A stretch of 64,000 nt of DNA from Leishmania donovani. Its lineage: Eukaryota > Euglenozoa > Kinetoplastea > Trypanosomatida > Trypanosomatidae. Positions 9,090 to 17,231 of the stretch are shown here, one piece after another; within the stretch, counting starts at the first letter, position 1, and every line of letters starts with the position of its first letter. Where the stretch lies: positions 367,572 through 431,571 of the forward strand of contig NC_018262.1 of assembly GCF_000227135.1 (NCBI RefSeq), read 5' to 3'. The position numbers were made by a program, and so were the translations under genes. The notes below the pieces were generated by a model. It was not told where the DNA came from and searched no databases. It saw nothing but the letters and a program-made list of their open reading frames with translations.

Positions 9090-10376
9090 ATGAAGCGCAG
9101 CTACCGAGACAACAAGCCCCGCTTTCACAAGCATCGGCAGGGCAAAATGCTCCTACCGCACAACCACCTCGCTGGATTGTTCTTCACGGTGAACCCTCGC
9201 CAGGAGCCGCGCGCGCAGCGGGAGGCGCAGCTTTACCTGTCCACTCTCACCTCCGACCTGGAGGCCGCGCATGAGGCGTTCGTCAAACGCAGCCGCACAA
9301 CCCCCAGCAGCGCGGACGACGACGCCGCCGGCCGCAGCAGCAACGACCAGGCCGACGTCACCGTTCCCCAGCCGTCCGCCTCGCTGTCCAGCCTTCTGGC
9401 GGCAGAGCTAGCGGCCTGTAGCGCGCACGACACCAACGGAAACAGGTTCAACACAACAAAACGGCCGCGATCGGAGGACGATGAGGCCGACGAGGACTCG
9501 CCAGCGGACGACGGTGCTGACAGCGAGCCAGGTAGCTGCTGCTGCCGCCGCCGCCGCCGTGACACGCCGCATCGGCGCAGCGAATGGTTCGCGCCACTGG
9601 AGACTGGCTGCAAAGGGTATCTCTTCCTCAACGTCCCGACCGTGAATGCCACCGTAACCTGCCCAACGTGCCACGCCGCCTCTAACCTCCCCGAGGCGGA
9701 AGGCGTAACGGCAGCGCCCGGGGCCGGTGGCGCAGCGCCGTCGACAACGGAGGCAGACGCGTTGCCGCCGCACACGATTGTAGTGAACCCTCTTGTCTCC
9801 CGCATCACTGAGCGCATTTTCGAAGATCTCGCCGCCAATCCCCGGCCGATCTTCCGCAACTGCTTCCGGCTAATGCCGGCCGAACTGACGTGCTGTCCCA
9901 CACTAGCGGAGATGCAGACGGCGCTGCGCAAGCTGCTGTCCCTCCACTTCGCAGCAGAGACGGTCGACAGCACTGTTGCGGCAGATGACGGGGTGGACTT
10001 TGCGCAGCGCATTCTGCTGCCGTCCTGGGGTGCGGACCGGCCGCGCCGCTCGATGCACACCATTGCGCTACAGCTCACCGTCAAGAACAACACGAGCGTC
10101 GAGCAGAAGAAGGGCGCCATTGCGTCCGCGCTCACGGCCGCGATTCCCGCCAATCGCTTCATTGTTGTCGCGCAGCCGTCGCACAAGACGAAGTGCACGG
10201 TGGAGGCGACCGTCTGCATTTTCGTGGCGCACGCAACATGCGTCATGGGCGTTCAGCGCCGTGTCACGGAGCGGCACAGCTTCAACCTGCACGCCGTCGG
10301 CGAGGACGCATTTGTTTTATCCAACGCAGTTCAAGTTTCCCCCAAGGCCGAGCAGCGCACCCTTCAGCATGAGTAG
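9090..10376 (+). CDS. TAN1: THUMP-domain tRNA acetylation adaptor, TAN1/THUMPD1-like
   Basis: TAN1/THUMPD1 proteins bind tRNA and help the Kre33/NAT10 acetyltransferase make N4-acetylcytidine at position 12 of tRNA-Ser and tRNA-Leu. This 428-residue protein follows the same plan. A basic N-terminus (MKRSYRDNKPRFHKHRQGK) leads into the first strand block LAGLFFTVNPRQEPRAQREA (about 28-47). Next come CKGYLFLNVPTVN (about 174) and PIFRNCFRLMPAELTC (about 252), matching the conserved RxIPV/LPIxGTC block. The THUMP core runs from about 325 to 400 (QLTVKNNTSV, VEATVCIFVAHATCVMGVQR, HSFNL). The oddity is a disordered acidic and Ser-rich insertion of more than 100 residues (about 60-170) between the first two strands, and a CPTC pair near residue 191. 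No methyltransferase domain follows, as expected for TAN1. The neighbours are unrelated. Confidence 0.85.
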   Translation: MKRSYRDNKPRFHKHRQGKMLLPHNHLAGLFFTVNPRQEPRAQREAQLYLSTLTSDLEAAHEAFVKRSRTTPSSADDDAAGRSSNDQADVTVPQPSASLSSLLAAELAACSAHDTNGNRFNTTKRPRSEDDEADEDSPADDGADSEPGSCCCRRRRRDTPHRRSEWFAPLETGCKGYLFLNVPTVNATVTCPTCHAASNLPEAEGVTAAPGAGGAAPSTTEADALPPHTIVVNPLVSRITERIFEDLAANPRPIFRNCFRLMPAELTCCPTLAEMQTALRKLLSLHFAAETVDSTVAADDGVDFAQRILLPSWGADRPRRSMHTIALQLTVKNNTSVEQKKGAIASALTAAIPANRFIVVAQPSHKTKCTVEATVCIFVAHATCVMGVQRRVTERHSFNLHAVGEDAFVLSNAVQVSPKAEQRTLQHE

Positions 10377-10739
10377 TCATCATCTCGACGAGTAAAAAAT
10401 ATATATAATCCGTTTTCAGCGTGGCGCTCTCTACCACAAGTCATCACACACACCCATGCATACACGACGACAGCGCCCACCCACCTTCGCAGGGATAAGG
10501 CTAATAACGTGGCCTTCTGGGGCGAATCGTCTGCCGCTGAGCCGGGCCCTGCGCCCAACAGGCCTCCCACTGTCCTACCCCGCCCCTCCTCGGATACGTG
10601 CCTCGCTGCCGGCGCGAGTCGGACTGCTTGGGCCGGCCGTGCCCAGAGCCCTGCGTGCGGGCGCAGGCGTCGGTTTCCGGCTGCGCGGGCCGGTGTAAGG
10701 GGGGGGGGGGGGGGGGGGGGGGCGTCGGTGGGGCGGGGG

Positions 10740-10838
10740 NNNNNNNNNNNNNNNNNNNNNNNNNNNNNNNNNNNNNNNNNNNNNNNNNNNNNNNNNNNNN
10801 NNNNNNNNNNNNNNNNNNNNNNNNNNNNNNNNNNNNNN
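10740..10838. other. Assembly gap (99 N)
   Basis: Exactly 99 N, flanked on both sides by G-rich sequence. The equal length of the other gap in this window suggests a conventional placeholder, so the true distance is unknown. Confidence 0.99.
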
Positions 10839-11146
10839 GGGGGGGCTCGCCTGTTTTGCGAGGGGGCTGCCGCGGCGACCGGCCCTTCCCGCACGCCTCG
10901 CCCACCCGCACGCCCCTGGCAGGCATGACGCCCCCCCCCAAAAGGCTGCCGACGGCCACCCCGCCCAAGGCGGCGAACGCCCACACCAAGGAACCGACGC
11001 AAAACAAACGCGGGGAAGGGCGAAACAAAAGAAAAACAAGCACCCAACCCGGGGCATCGAAGCGGAGGGAAAGCAAGGCGCAGATTGGCCCCAACTACCC
11101 ATCTTAAATTCATAATCTTCCTTGAACTTCTTTCCCCCTTCTTCTC

Positions 11147-11148
11147 AG
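11147..11148 (+). promoter_or_regulatory. Predicted spliced-leader acceptor for the 924-aa protein gene
   Basis: A pyrimidine tract at 11128-11146 runs straight into CAG. The predicted 5' UTR is 69 nt (11149-11217). A second T-tract at about 11182-11206 leads to an AG at 11215-11216, one base before the ATG, and is a less likely alternative. Confidence 0.6.
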
Positions 11149-11217
11149 GAAAGTAAATTGCGCCGACCCTTAGCGACGTAGGTTTTTTTATTATTTTTTT
11201 TCACTTTCGCCACGAGC

Positions 11218-13992
11218 ATGATGGACTTTGTAACCATTGAGCGACAAGCGCTGCACGCTTTGAGAGATTCAAGCAAGGTCATCAAAATACCCTCCGATCG
11301 AGAAAATGACCGCACTGCCGATACCCTAGCGCAACTCGTTGAAAAGCTGAAAATGAATGAACCTGTGTGCGTGTCTGTACAGGTTCATGACAGCCGATTC
11401 CAGAAATATGCGTGCACCACGCCCGTCGGTAAGCATATTCTTGAACTCGCTGCAAGAATTGATTGCAGTGGATCAGTTGTGCAGGACCAAATCACTGAAA
11501 ATCAGTGTCAGCTGCTGGTTTCCTTTCCTGAACGCCTGGCCAACGTGGTTAGCCAAAACCGAAACGCTACGTTTCTTTTCGACGCCACGCTTTATTGGGA
11601 ACGCCTTTGTGACACTGTATTGCTCTTTCATTTCACAAAAGCGCAGCAGGCCGATAACGGCGAAGGAGTGAAAGTCGATACGAAGCACTTATTAAAGGTT
11701 TTGAAAATGCTAGCTGTTTTGCTGCTCCGACGCGGGAAGAGTGACATCATGATCCGCCGTCTGGGAATGATACCAAAGTACCTCTTCGATGGTGAGCATT
11801 TTTGCGATCGATTTGCCAATCTAATAGAAGCTGCTTTCGAAGCGAGCAAGCAACTGCATTTTTCTCTCAAATCGCAGAGACGCGCAGAAGTATCTAGCCT
11901 TTGGCATCGCTGGAATTCTCTGCTTTTTCAATTGATTGAGAAGCGGGCGGAGATAAAGGATGTCGTTCTCAGCGCTCTTAGTGCCCTGATAAATGCCCCA
12001 GCTGGCGGCAACTCAATTCAGCTGGCCAATAATGTGTTCGACACCGTTTGTGTGCATCAGCTTTCCATTGCCGGACCAACGCGGGCAATCGCACGCACCA
12101 TTGTCAAGGATTTTCTCCCTGCAGTAGCAGGCGCTGCCGATGCGAATCACGGGCTTACTCATAGGGAGCAGGAGTGCTTTAGCGCGCTTTTCAAGAAGTG
12201 GGAAAACAAGGAGTTTGTCACCTCTGCTGATTTGAGTCTGAATATGCGGCTTCTGCATCCGGTCATGTACGTGCTTTTGTATTTGCACAAGAAAGCGCCT
12301 GCCGAAAGCAGGTTTCCTGATGCGTTTGTCGGAGCTCTTCTTAATGGCGTGACAATCCGCCTCGATAGCACTCGCGGCCCTGAATTGCGAAACTGCGCGA
12401 TGACAGTTGCTGCCGCATATGCAACGCTTTTCGTGACAAGCGCCGACGGCGTCGCTCCATTGCTGCAGGATGCTAACTTCTCTGCGGCGCTCAATGAGTG
12501 GATGAAGGAAGAACCGGGCACCTCACAGTACGCCGAAGCCGTGAGCGCCGCCACGCAGATGAAAAACAAACCCGTAGTCGCAGTAGGTTTGGAGATGCGA
12601 GTGTCTTCACTGGTGGAGGTATTTCCCTTGGATCCAGATGAGGAATATCACTTTTTTGCGAGGCCAAGCCACAGCAAAGAAGAAAAATCGATCGCAGCAC
12701 AGACTATTGATGCACCCGTGGCAATAGTGCAACTCGACTCTACAGAAGCTCCTCTTCCATCATTCGGCCAACAAAAGTACGCGAAAGATGAATTGGGCGA
12801 GCACGTGTCCATTCTCAGCAGCATTCGTGAGTGCTACAATGCGTTGGTCGGTGTGGGACGAAGCCCCAACGCGCAATTGCACGAGGTCCAGGAAGCCACT
12901 GAAAGTGGCTTGCGAGGACTTTCTGATGCATTCGGTAAGCTCCGGCAGCGGATCGGCTCTGATCTGTTCAACGCAGTCAGCAGGGAGACGGGTCCGCTTG
13001 TCGCCGTCTTGTTGCCTACGCTGATTTCACTAAGTATTCATGCTCCCGAAGATCAGAAGCAGTATTTAGTGCAGCTACGCTACACGATTATCGTCGACCT
13101 CATCGTGCTGAATCCCCCTTTAGCGCTGAACCAGCTGGGTGGAATGGTGTATCGTAGCAATTATGGAATTTACCAACGGACAGAACTCATAAAGGCAATT
13201 GGCGAAGCTGCTTTTGTGTTGTCACAAGTAGAGGTGGCGCCGGCTTCTGCTGCAAGCACAGGGACTGGACACGAGCAAGCCATGGTCACCGAGAAGCTTC
13301 AACGTATTTATCCACCGATTCCGACGCACGAGCTGTCAAGTGGTCGTAAACCGTCTATTGTGGTGAGCGAAGGTAAGAGTACGCGTCGTTGGGGAAATGC
13401 GGTAGTTGAACGCCATAATCGTACGCGCCCAAGGCACTACAGCAACTTGCTTGGGGACGTGGCCGCAGCGTTTGTGGCGGTGTTTTTGCATAAACTTGAT
13501 GCCGATCATTTTGCCTTTTTTCAAGAAGTGGACCCTTACACGCCGTGTGCAATTCTCGATTCTCTTACGAGTGTTTTTCAAGGCATTACAAATGTTCGCC
13601 ACGTCGCTGCAGAGCTGTCTGAGAAGAACTTCGACTTCTTTTTTGCCGTTTGCACACGGCACCCAAACCTCTCTGTCCGGAAAGCCGCGTGGGCTTCCAT
13701 GGTGGAGGTGATGCGCACCTGGTGTGGTGTGGCCCCTCTTTGGATTCGTCGGAAAGACGGTGAGCGGATCTTCAACAGGGACGCGGTGGCCTATCGCTCA
13801 CTTGTCTTCACCAAAACATGGCTGAGCGCGCTGGAGATTCTGCAGCATACTTGCGCGGATATGGTGCAGAAGAGTGATCCTTGTGGACACACAGCTTTGA
13901 TTGCAGTTTCCAGCCTGCGCGATTTGGTGTGTGATAGAGATGATTTTTACTCTATGCTCGCTCGTGTAGAAGAGCGCGCTTTAGAAGAGTAA
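11218..13992 (+). CDS. Large helical protein, unknown function (924 aa), A+T-rich codons
   Basis: I do not recognise this protein. It begins with two ATG codons in a row (MMDFVTIERQALHAL). The translation reads as mostly alpha-helical, with repeated amphipathic stretches such as LLKVLKMLAVLLLRR and HPNLSVRKAAWASMVEVMR that would suit HEAT- or armadillo-like packing. No membrane helix, signal sequence or catalytic motif stands out, and low-complexity sequence is scarce, unlike many proteins here. The base composition is unusual: the 60-base line starting at 11221 has 29 G/C, against 40 of 60 in a comparable line of the fumarate reductase gene (2461). The frame is long and intact, so it is not a decayed gene. 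It lies just right of the assembly gap. Confidence 0.85.
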   Translation: MMDFVTIERQALHALRDSSKVIKIPSDRENDRTADTLAQLVEKLKMNEPVCVSVQVHDSRFQKYACTTPVGKHILELAARIDCSGSVVQDQITENQCQLLVSFPERLANVVSQNRNATFLFDATLYWERLCDTVLLFHFTKAQQADNGEGVKVDTKHLLKVLKMLAVLLLRRGKSDIMIRRLGMIPKYLFDGEHFCDRFANLIEAAFEASKQLHFSLKSQRRAEVSSLWHRWNSLLFQLIEKRAEIKDVVLSALSALINAPAGGNSIQLANNVFDTVCVHQLSIAGPTRAIARTIVKDFLPAVAGAADANHGLTHREQECFSALFKKWENKEFVTSADLSLNMRLLHPVMYVLLYLHKKAPAESRFPDAFVGALLNGVTIRLDSTRGPELRNCAMTVAAAYATLFVTSADGVAPLLQDANFSAALNEWMKEEPGTSQYAEAVSAATQMKNKPVVAVGLEMRVSSLVEVFPLDPDEEYHFFARPSHSKEEKSIAAQTIDAPVAIVQLDSTEAPLPSFGQQKYAKDELGEHVSILSSIRECYNALVGVGRSPNAQLHEVQEATESGLRGLSDAFGKLRQRIGSDLFNAVSRETGPLVAVLLPTLISLSIHAPEDQKQYLVQLRYTIIVDLIVLNPPLALNQLGGMVYRSNYGIYQRTELIKAIGEAAFVLSQVEVAPASAASTGTGHEQAMVTEKLQRIYPPIPTHELSSGRKPSIVVSEGKSTRRWGNAVVERHNRTRPRHYSNLLGDVAAAFVAVFLHKLDADHFAFFQEVDPYTPCAILDSLTSVFQGITNVRHVAAELSEKNFDFFFAVCTRHPNLSVRKAAWASMVEVMRTWCGVAPLWIRRKDGERIFNRDAVAYRSLVFTKTWLSALEILQHTCADMVQKSDPCGHTALIAVSSLRDLVCDRDDFYSMLARVEERALEE

Positions 13993-14456
13993 ACCGTTGC
14001 TGTCGTTTCTCTCCTTACTGTTACCAGTATTCCGTGTCTCACAGAGTTTCCGCATTTTCTTCAAAACGAAAAAGGAAAAGGACTTTTGTCTCAACTAAGT
14101 GGGCGATGCTGCTTTTTGTTGTGTGTGTGTGTGTGTGTGTTTGCTCTGAAAATGCAGCATCCGCGCTGGCACCGGCCTTCTTGGTCTTTCGCCAAAAATG
14201 TGCCCCCTTTCCCGCATGTTTCTCCTGGAGACATTCTGTGTCAAGTTTAATTCAAGCATCTTCTCTCTCGCCATAATTGTCTCTATTCTGTTGCCACAAG
14301 AACAATACATGGTGGCGTACTTGTTGTACTCATCTTTCTCCCCTGCGTTATTCCATATATCAGAGCTTTTAGCGATTATTCTGGGTTCCCCAATACTTTT
14401 ATTGTTGTTGGTCTACGTCGAATAAGTGGTTTGCCTGCTTCTTTCCCGTTTGGCGA
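13993..14456. other. Spacer, 464 bases, A+T-rich
   Basis: No gene seen. It has a TG run at 14121-14140 and stays A+T-rich like the gene before it. The acceptor for the next gene may be the AG at 14425-14426. Confidence 0.6.
14121..14140. repeat. (TG)n microsatellite
   Basis: TG run of about 20 bases in the spacer after the 924-aa protein gene. Confidence 0.9.
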
Positions 14457-16220
14457 ATGAGGCGACTTGAAAAGAACATTCATGGAGTTGCTCACAGCTT
14501 TTTTGTTTCTGCAAAACGCCATGCCCGCCGGCGCCAGCTGCAGCGTGAATACACCAATGAGTCAGACACTGGTGGCTTGATTCAAACCAGCTCGGAAGGC
14601 ATGGGCCATAAAGCCACTCGACCTGGCCCTGATGTCTCAAGCCTTCGTGGCAGTGGTATGATGGCTGCGCCTGCCGCAACGTCGCTGGACAAGATCCGTG
14701 CTCAATTAGTCGCCCTGCGAAATGAGAATAGGCGCAGTGTAGAGGAAGCAAAACAAGCAGCTGAGCAGCGGCAGTGGGAGAAACTGGTGAAAGAGCAAAA
14801 GGAGCAAGACGTGCTTCGTGTAGGAATCAGCCTGACTCACGAGAAAACGCGAGGCGACTCTCTCACAAAGCTAATCCAGAGTGAGTATTCACGCCTGAAC
14901 AAGCCAAATGATGCCTTTCGCGTCGGCAAAGAAGTCGTTGACGGGGTTGCGCAGCGGTCCTTTCTGCTGCAAGAAAAACGATTCAAGGACGCCGATGACG
15001 TGCTTCGAAAGAGCAGAAATGCTAGTGATACTCGGCGCTACATGGCGCTAACCTTTTCGTCGTCGCCCGAGCAAAGGGCTCATTTAGTGGAGGTTCTGAA
15101 GCGCATGCAGGCACAATGGGCAGCGGAGTGCGAGAAGCTTACGAGAGCATCTGACCCCACACAAAGTTTTTCTAGCAGCAATATCAACGCTACAGTTGAG
15201 GCCAGCTCAAGTGCGGTATCGCGACTGGCATGGTTGACGGTGCTAGAGGGGCTACCAGATGAGGATATTCGAGCACTCTGGGAGGCCGGCATACTCGATG
15301 CAGAGACGCTGTTGTCTTTGCTCTCTGAACCTTTGTCAGATACATTTTCGCCGACAGAGAGGAGTGCTGTGTCGGAGCGCACTCGAAACGACGGGGGCCA
15401 AGACACTTCCGACGAGGATGCGCCGGCTGGCATGCTTTTCAATGAGAAGATCAAGTATGTGCAGCAGCTACACTATCTGCAAGAGATCACAAATACTATT
15501 CGGGAGACGGAGCTGGGTGATGTGCCACCGATTGACCTGGCACCGGCAATTGTGAAGACGAAACGGCGTCGATTCGATGACGTCACAGAAGACGAGCTCC
15601 GTCAGCTCGAGCAGTACGAAGAGTCCGCAGCGATGCACCTTCCTCTAAAGGAGCCGTTTCCCTCTAAGGGCGCATCACGTGTGGTGAAGGCAGAAACTTT
15701 CAATGTCTGTGTTCCCGCTGCAATGCTCGAGCGTGCCCTTTTCCCCTCCAATTGCTTTTTGAATGCAGTGGCGCAGAAGGACGCCGCGCTGCGGCGCTCT
15801 TTGGAGCGGATGGAGCGAATCAAGCGAGAGACGCTGCTCGATCCGGAGTTTCAAGAGGCGGTGCGTTTCGCGCACGCCGTGGAGGAAGCATCTGTGGCGC
15901 CCCATCTTCGTGGCTGGGACAGCAGCAACGGTGATGACGGTGATGTCAGCGGTGAGGAAAAGGGCGCGCCACCTCGGGCCACTCGTCGCACCGTATCGAA
16001 GCGCGAGAAGCGGGCGGCTCGCAGCCACCAGCTGCGAGGCCCCATGGCGCGCTCGCCATACTCGCCAGAAGTAATACCGTATTTTTATAATGATATGCGC
16101 AGCATAGTGCCACCGCATGGGGCATTTAACCTGCCGGACCCAGCGCCGACGAAGGCCGAGCGTGCCGCACTACGTGGCCGTCGGCGCCGTGCGCGAAAAG
16201 GAACGCGCTACAGCAAATGA
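14457..16220 (+). CDS. Basic-ended protein, unknown function (587 aa), possibly mitochondrial
   Basis: I do not recognise this protein. The first ATG gives an N-terminus rich in Arg, Lys and His (MRRLEKNIHGVAHSFF, then RHARRRQLQR), which would suit a mitochondrial presequence. The next in-frame ATG (14601, residue 49) would remove it. Residues about 80-120 form a charged helix (LRNENRRSVEEAKQAAEQRQ). The middle carries conserved-looking helical segments, and the C-terminus is strongly basic (RGRRRRARKGTRYSK) after a Tyr/Pro-rich motif (PYSPEVIPYFYNDMR). Such basic ends would suit an RNA-binding or ribosome-associated protein, but that is speculation. The first 1.2 kb shares the A+T-rich composition of the upstream gene; after about 15700 the codons become G+C-rich again. 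Confidence 0.8.
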   Translation: MRRLEKNIHGVAHSFFVSAKRHARRRQLQREYTNESDTGGLIQTSSEGMGHKATRPGPDVSSLRGSGMMAAPAATSLDKIRAQLVALRNENRRSVEEAKQAAEQRQWEKLVKEQKEQDVLRVGISLTHEKTRGDSLTKLIQSEYSRLNKPNDAFRVGKEVVDGVAQRSFLLQEKRFKDADDVLRKSRNASDTRRYMALTFSSSPEQRAHLVEVLKRMQAQWAAECEKLTRASDPTQSFSSSNINATVEASSSAVSRLAWLTVLEGLPDEDIRALWEAGILDAETLLSLLSEPLSDTFSPTERSAVSERTRNDGGQDTSDEDAPAGMLFNEKIKYVQQLHYLQEITNTIRETELGDVPPIDLAPAIVKTKRRRFDDVTEDELRQLEQYEESAAMHLPLKEPFPSKGASRVVKAETFNVCVPAAMLERALFPSNCFLNAVAQKDAALRRSLERMERIKRETLLDPEFQEAVRFAHAVEEASVAPHLRGWDSSNGDDGDVSGEEKGAPPRATRRTVSKREKRAARSHQLRGPMARSPYSPEVIPYFYNDMRSIVPPHGAFNLPDPAPTKAERAALRGRRRRARKGTRYSK

Positions 16221-16313
16221 TAACCTGCTCTCTTGAAACGTTTTTTTGTTACTACTACTATTCTTGCGTCGCTAACCTGGGAGATGTGCACGAGTTTCCC
16301 TCTTCCTGTTCAC

Positions 16314-16315
16314 AG
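16314..16315 (+). promoter_or_regulatory. Possible spliced-leader acceptor before the 57-codon ORF
   Basis: TTTCCCTCTTCCTGTTCACAG ends at 16315. This is a good acceptor context in a place where no large gene follows for 400 bases. The first ATG after it is at 16345. Confidence 0.4.
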
Positions 16316-16344
16316 TTTTGCTGTTTGGGTGTCCACGGGCTTGC

Positions 16345-16518
16345 ATGCCTCTTCGTCTTTCTTACTGCAAAATGGTTCGTCGGAAGCCGCAGAAACGCTG
16401 CACAGCTGATGAGTTGAGGAAGGGTCCAGGTCGACGAGGCAAGCTGCCCAGGAAAGTGAGTGTTCGCCTCGCCTCGCCTTCTTTTGATGCGAGCCGCTTT
16501 GTAGGGCCGAGAACGTAG
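16345..16518 (+). CDS. Candidate small basic protein (57 aa)
   Basis: This ORF is the first ATG after the acceptor-like site at 16314-16315, giving a 29-nt 5' UTR. A second in-frame ATG at 16372 would give 48 residues. The product is very basic (MVRRKPQKRCTADELRKGPG, then RRGKLPRKVSVRL). That would suit a small ribosomal or nucleic-acid-binding protein, but I recognise no family. It sits alone between two better-supported genes. It may be chance, since short open frames are common in this DNA. Confidence 0.4.
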   Translation: MPLRLSYCKMVRRKPQKRCTADELRKGPGRRGKLPRKVSVRLASPSFDASRFVGPRT

Positions 16519-16664
16519 TGCTCGGTGTGGTTTTTCTGCCGCCTTCTTGCTCCACTCTCCATTGTCCACTCATCTCCCCTCATCCTCTGCTTTGCAACAT
16601 TGGCGCTAGTGCCCTCTTGGTGCGGTCACCTTACAAAAACTGAAATCGTTGGTCGACATTTTTT

Positions 16665-16670
<6 letters not shown>

Positions 16671-16695
<25 letters not shown>
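16671..16695. repeat. (GT)n microsatellite
   Basis: GT run of about 25 bases, 40 bases upstream of the twin-CX9C protein gene. Confidence 0.9.
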
Positions 16696-16733
16696 GGCGC
16701 GTGCATCGTTAGTGCTCTGAGGAACAACGAAAG

Positions 16734-17231
16734 ATGTTTTCCAGCCACAAAACCCCTGCAAAGGCGCAGCGTGACGGATACGACGATGAGCAGCACCTTG
16801 TCGCTGCGGTATCGGAGTTCAAAAAGGTAGAGGCGTCCAACCAATCTATGGTGGATCAGCTACACCAACGACTCGCATCTCCGTTCCAAATAACAACGAA
16901 GCCGTGTGAAGCGGGCCGGGCAGCAGTGCTGCAGTGCTATCAGCAGCTGCAAAGCTCCTCGGCGATCACGACTAGCAAGGCAGCATCGTCGGCATCGCCC
17001 GCGCCGCCGCTGGGAGCACGCAGCGACAGCAAGAGCTCCAACGTAGCTCCCGCTGAAGCGTGGCTCTCAATTCCATACCAACAGTGCTACGAGACCGCGC
17101 TGGCATATCACCAGTGCGTGGAGGACACGCTAGCAAAGCACTTAGCCCTCGTCGCTGTCTTTGAGCAGCGTGGCACCCAGCAGAAGATAGCGCATCAATC
17201 AGTCATGAAGGCTCAAGATAAGCCACAATGA
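16734..17231 (+). CDS. Twin CX9C (CHCH) protein, Mic19/CHCHD3-like
   Basis: The 165-residue protein carries two CX9C motifs: C58-X9-C68 (CEAGRAAVLQC) and C118-X9-C128 (CYETALAYHQC). Paired CX9C motifs form a disulfide-locked helical hairpin and mark proteins imported into the mitochondrial intermembrane space by Mia40/Erv1 oxidative folding. The first motif followed by Tyr, and the second followed by Val and a Lys-containing helix, resemble the C-terminus of Mic19 (CHCHD3/CHCHD6), a MICOS subunit that shapes crista junctions. An N-terminal helical region precedes the hairpin, also as in Mic19. The unusual point is a 49-residue Ser/Ala/Pro-rich insert between the motifs, where the human protein has about ten residues. 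No cleavable presequence is present, as expected for this import route. The CHCH fold is well supported; the Mic19 assignment is inference. Confidence 0.7.
   Translation: MFSSHKTPAKAQRDGYDDEQHLVAAVSEFKKVEASNQSMVDQLHQRLASPFQITTKPCEAGRAAVLQCYQQLQSSSAITTSKAASSASPAPPLGARSDSKSSNVAPAEAWLSIPYQQCYETALAYHQCVEDTLAKHLALVAVFEQRGTQQKIAHQSVMKAQDKPQ

Larger units (their letters stand above)
10377..11217. other. Spacer, 841 bases, G-rich and interrupted by an assembly gap
   Basis: No gene seen. It begins with a TATATATAA patch (about 10396-10407), becomes very G+C-rich, and contains a run of 24 G at 10699-10722 before the gap. After the gap it is again G/C-rich, then turns A-rich (about 11010-11060) and pyrimidine-rich before the next gene. 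Frames that span the gap have no support. Confidence 0.7.
16221..16733. other. Spacer, 513 bases, with one candidate small gene
   Basis: Apart from the candidate ORF at 16345-16518, it holds UTR sequence, a pyrimidine tract with acceptor at 16314-16315 and a TG repeat at 16671-16695. Confidence 0.6.

Noticed and set aside
10456..11107. Open frames across the 10740-10838 gap
   Set aside because: They read through unknown bases and G/C homopolymers and cannot be supported.
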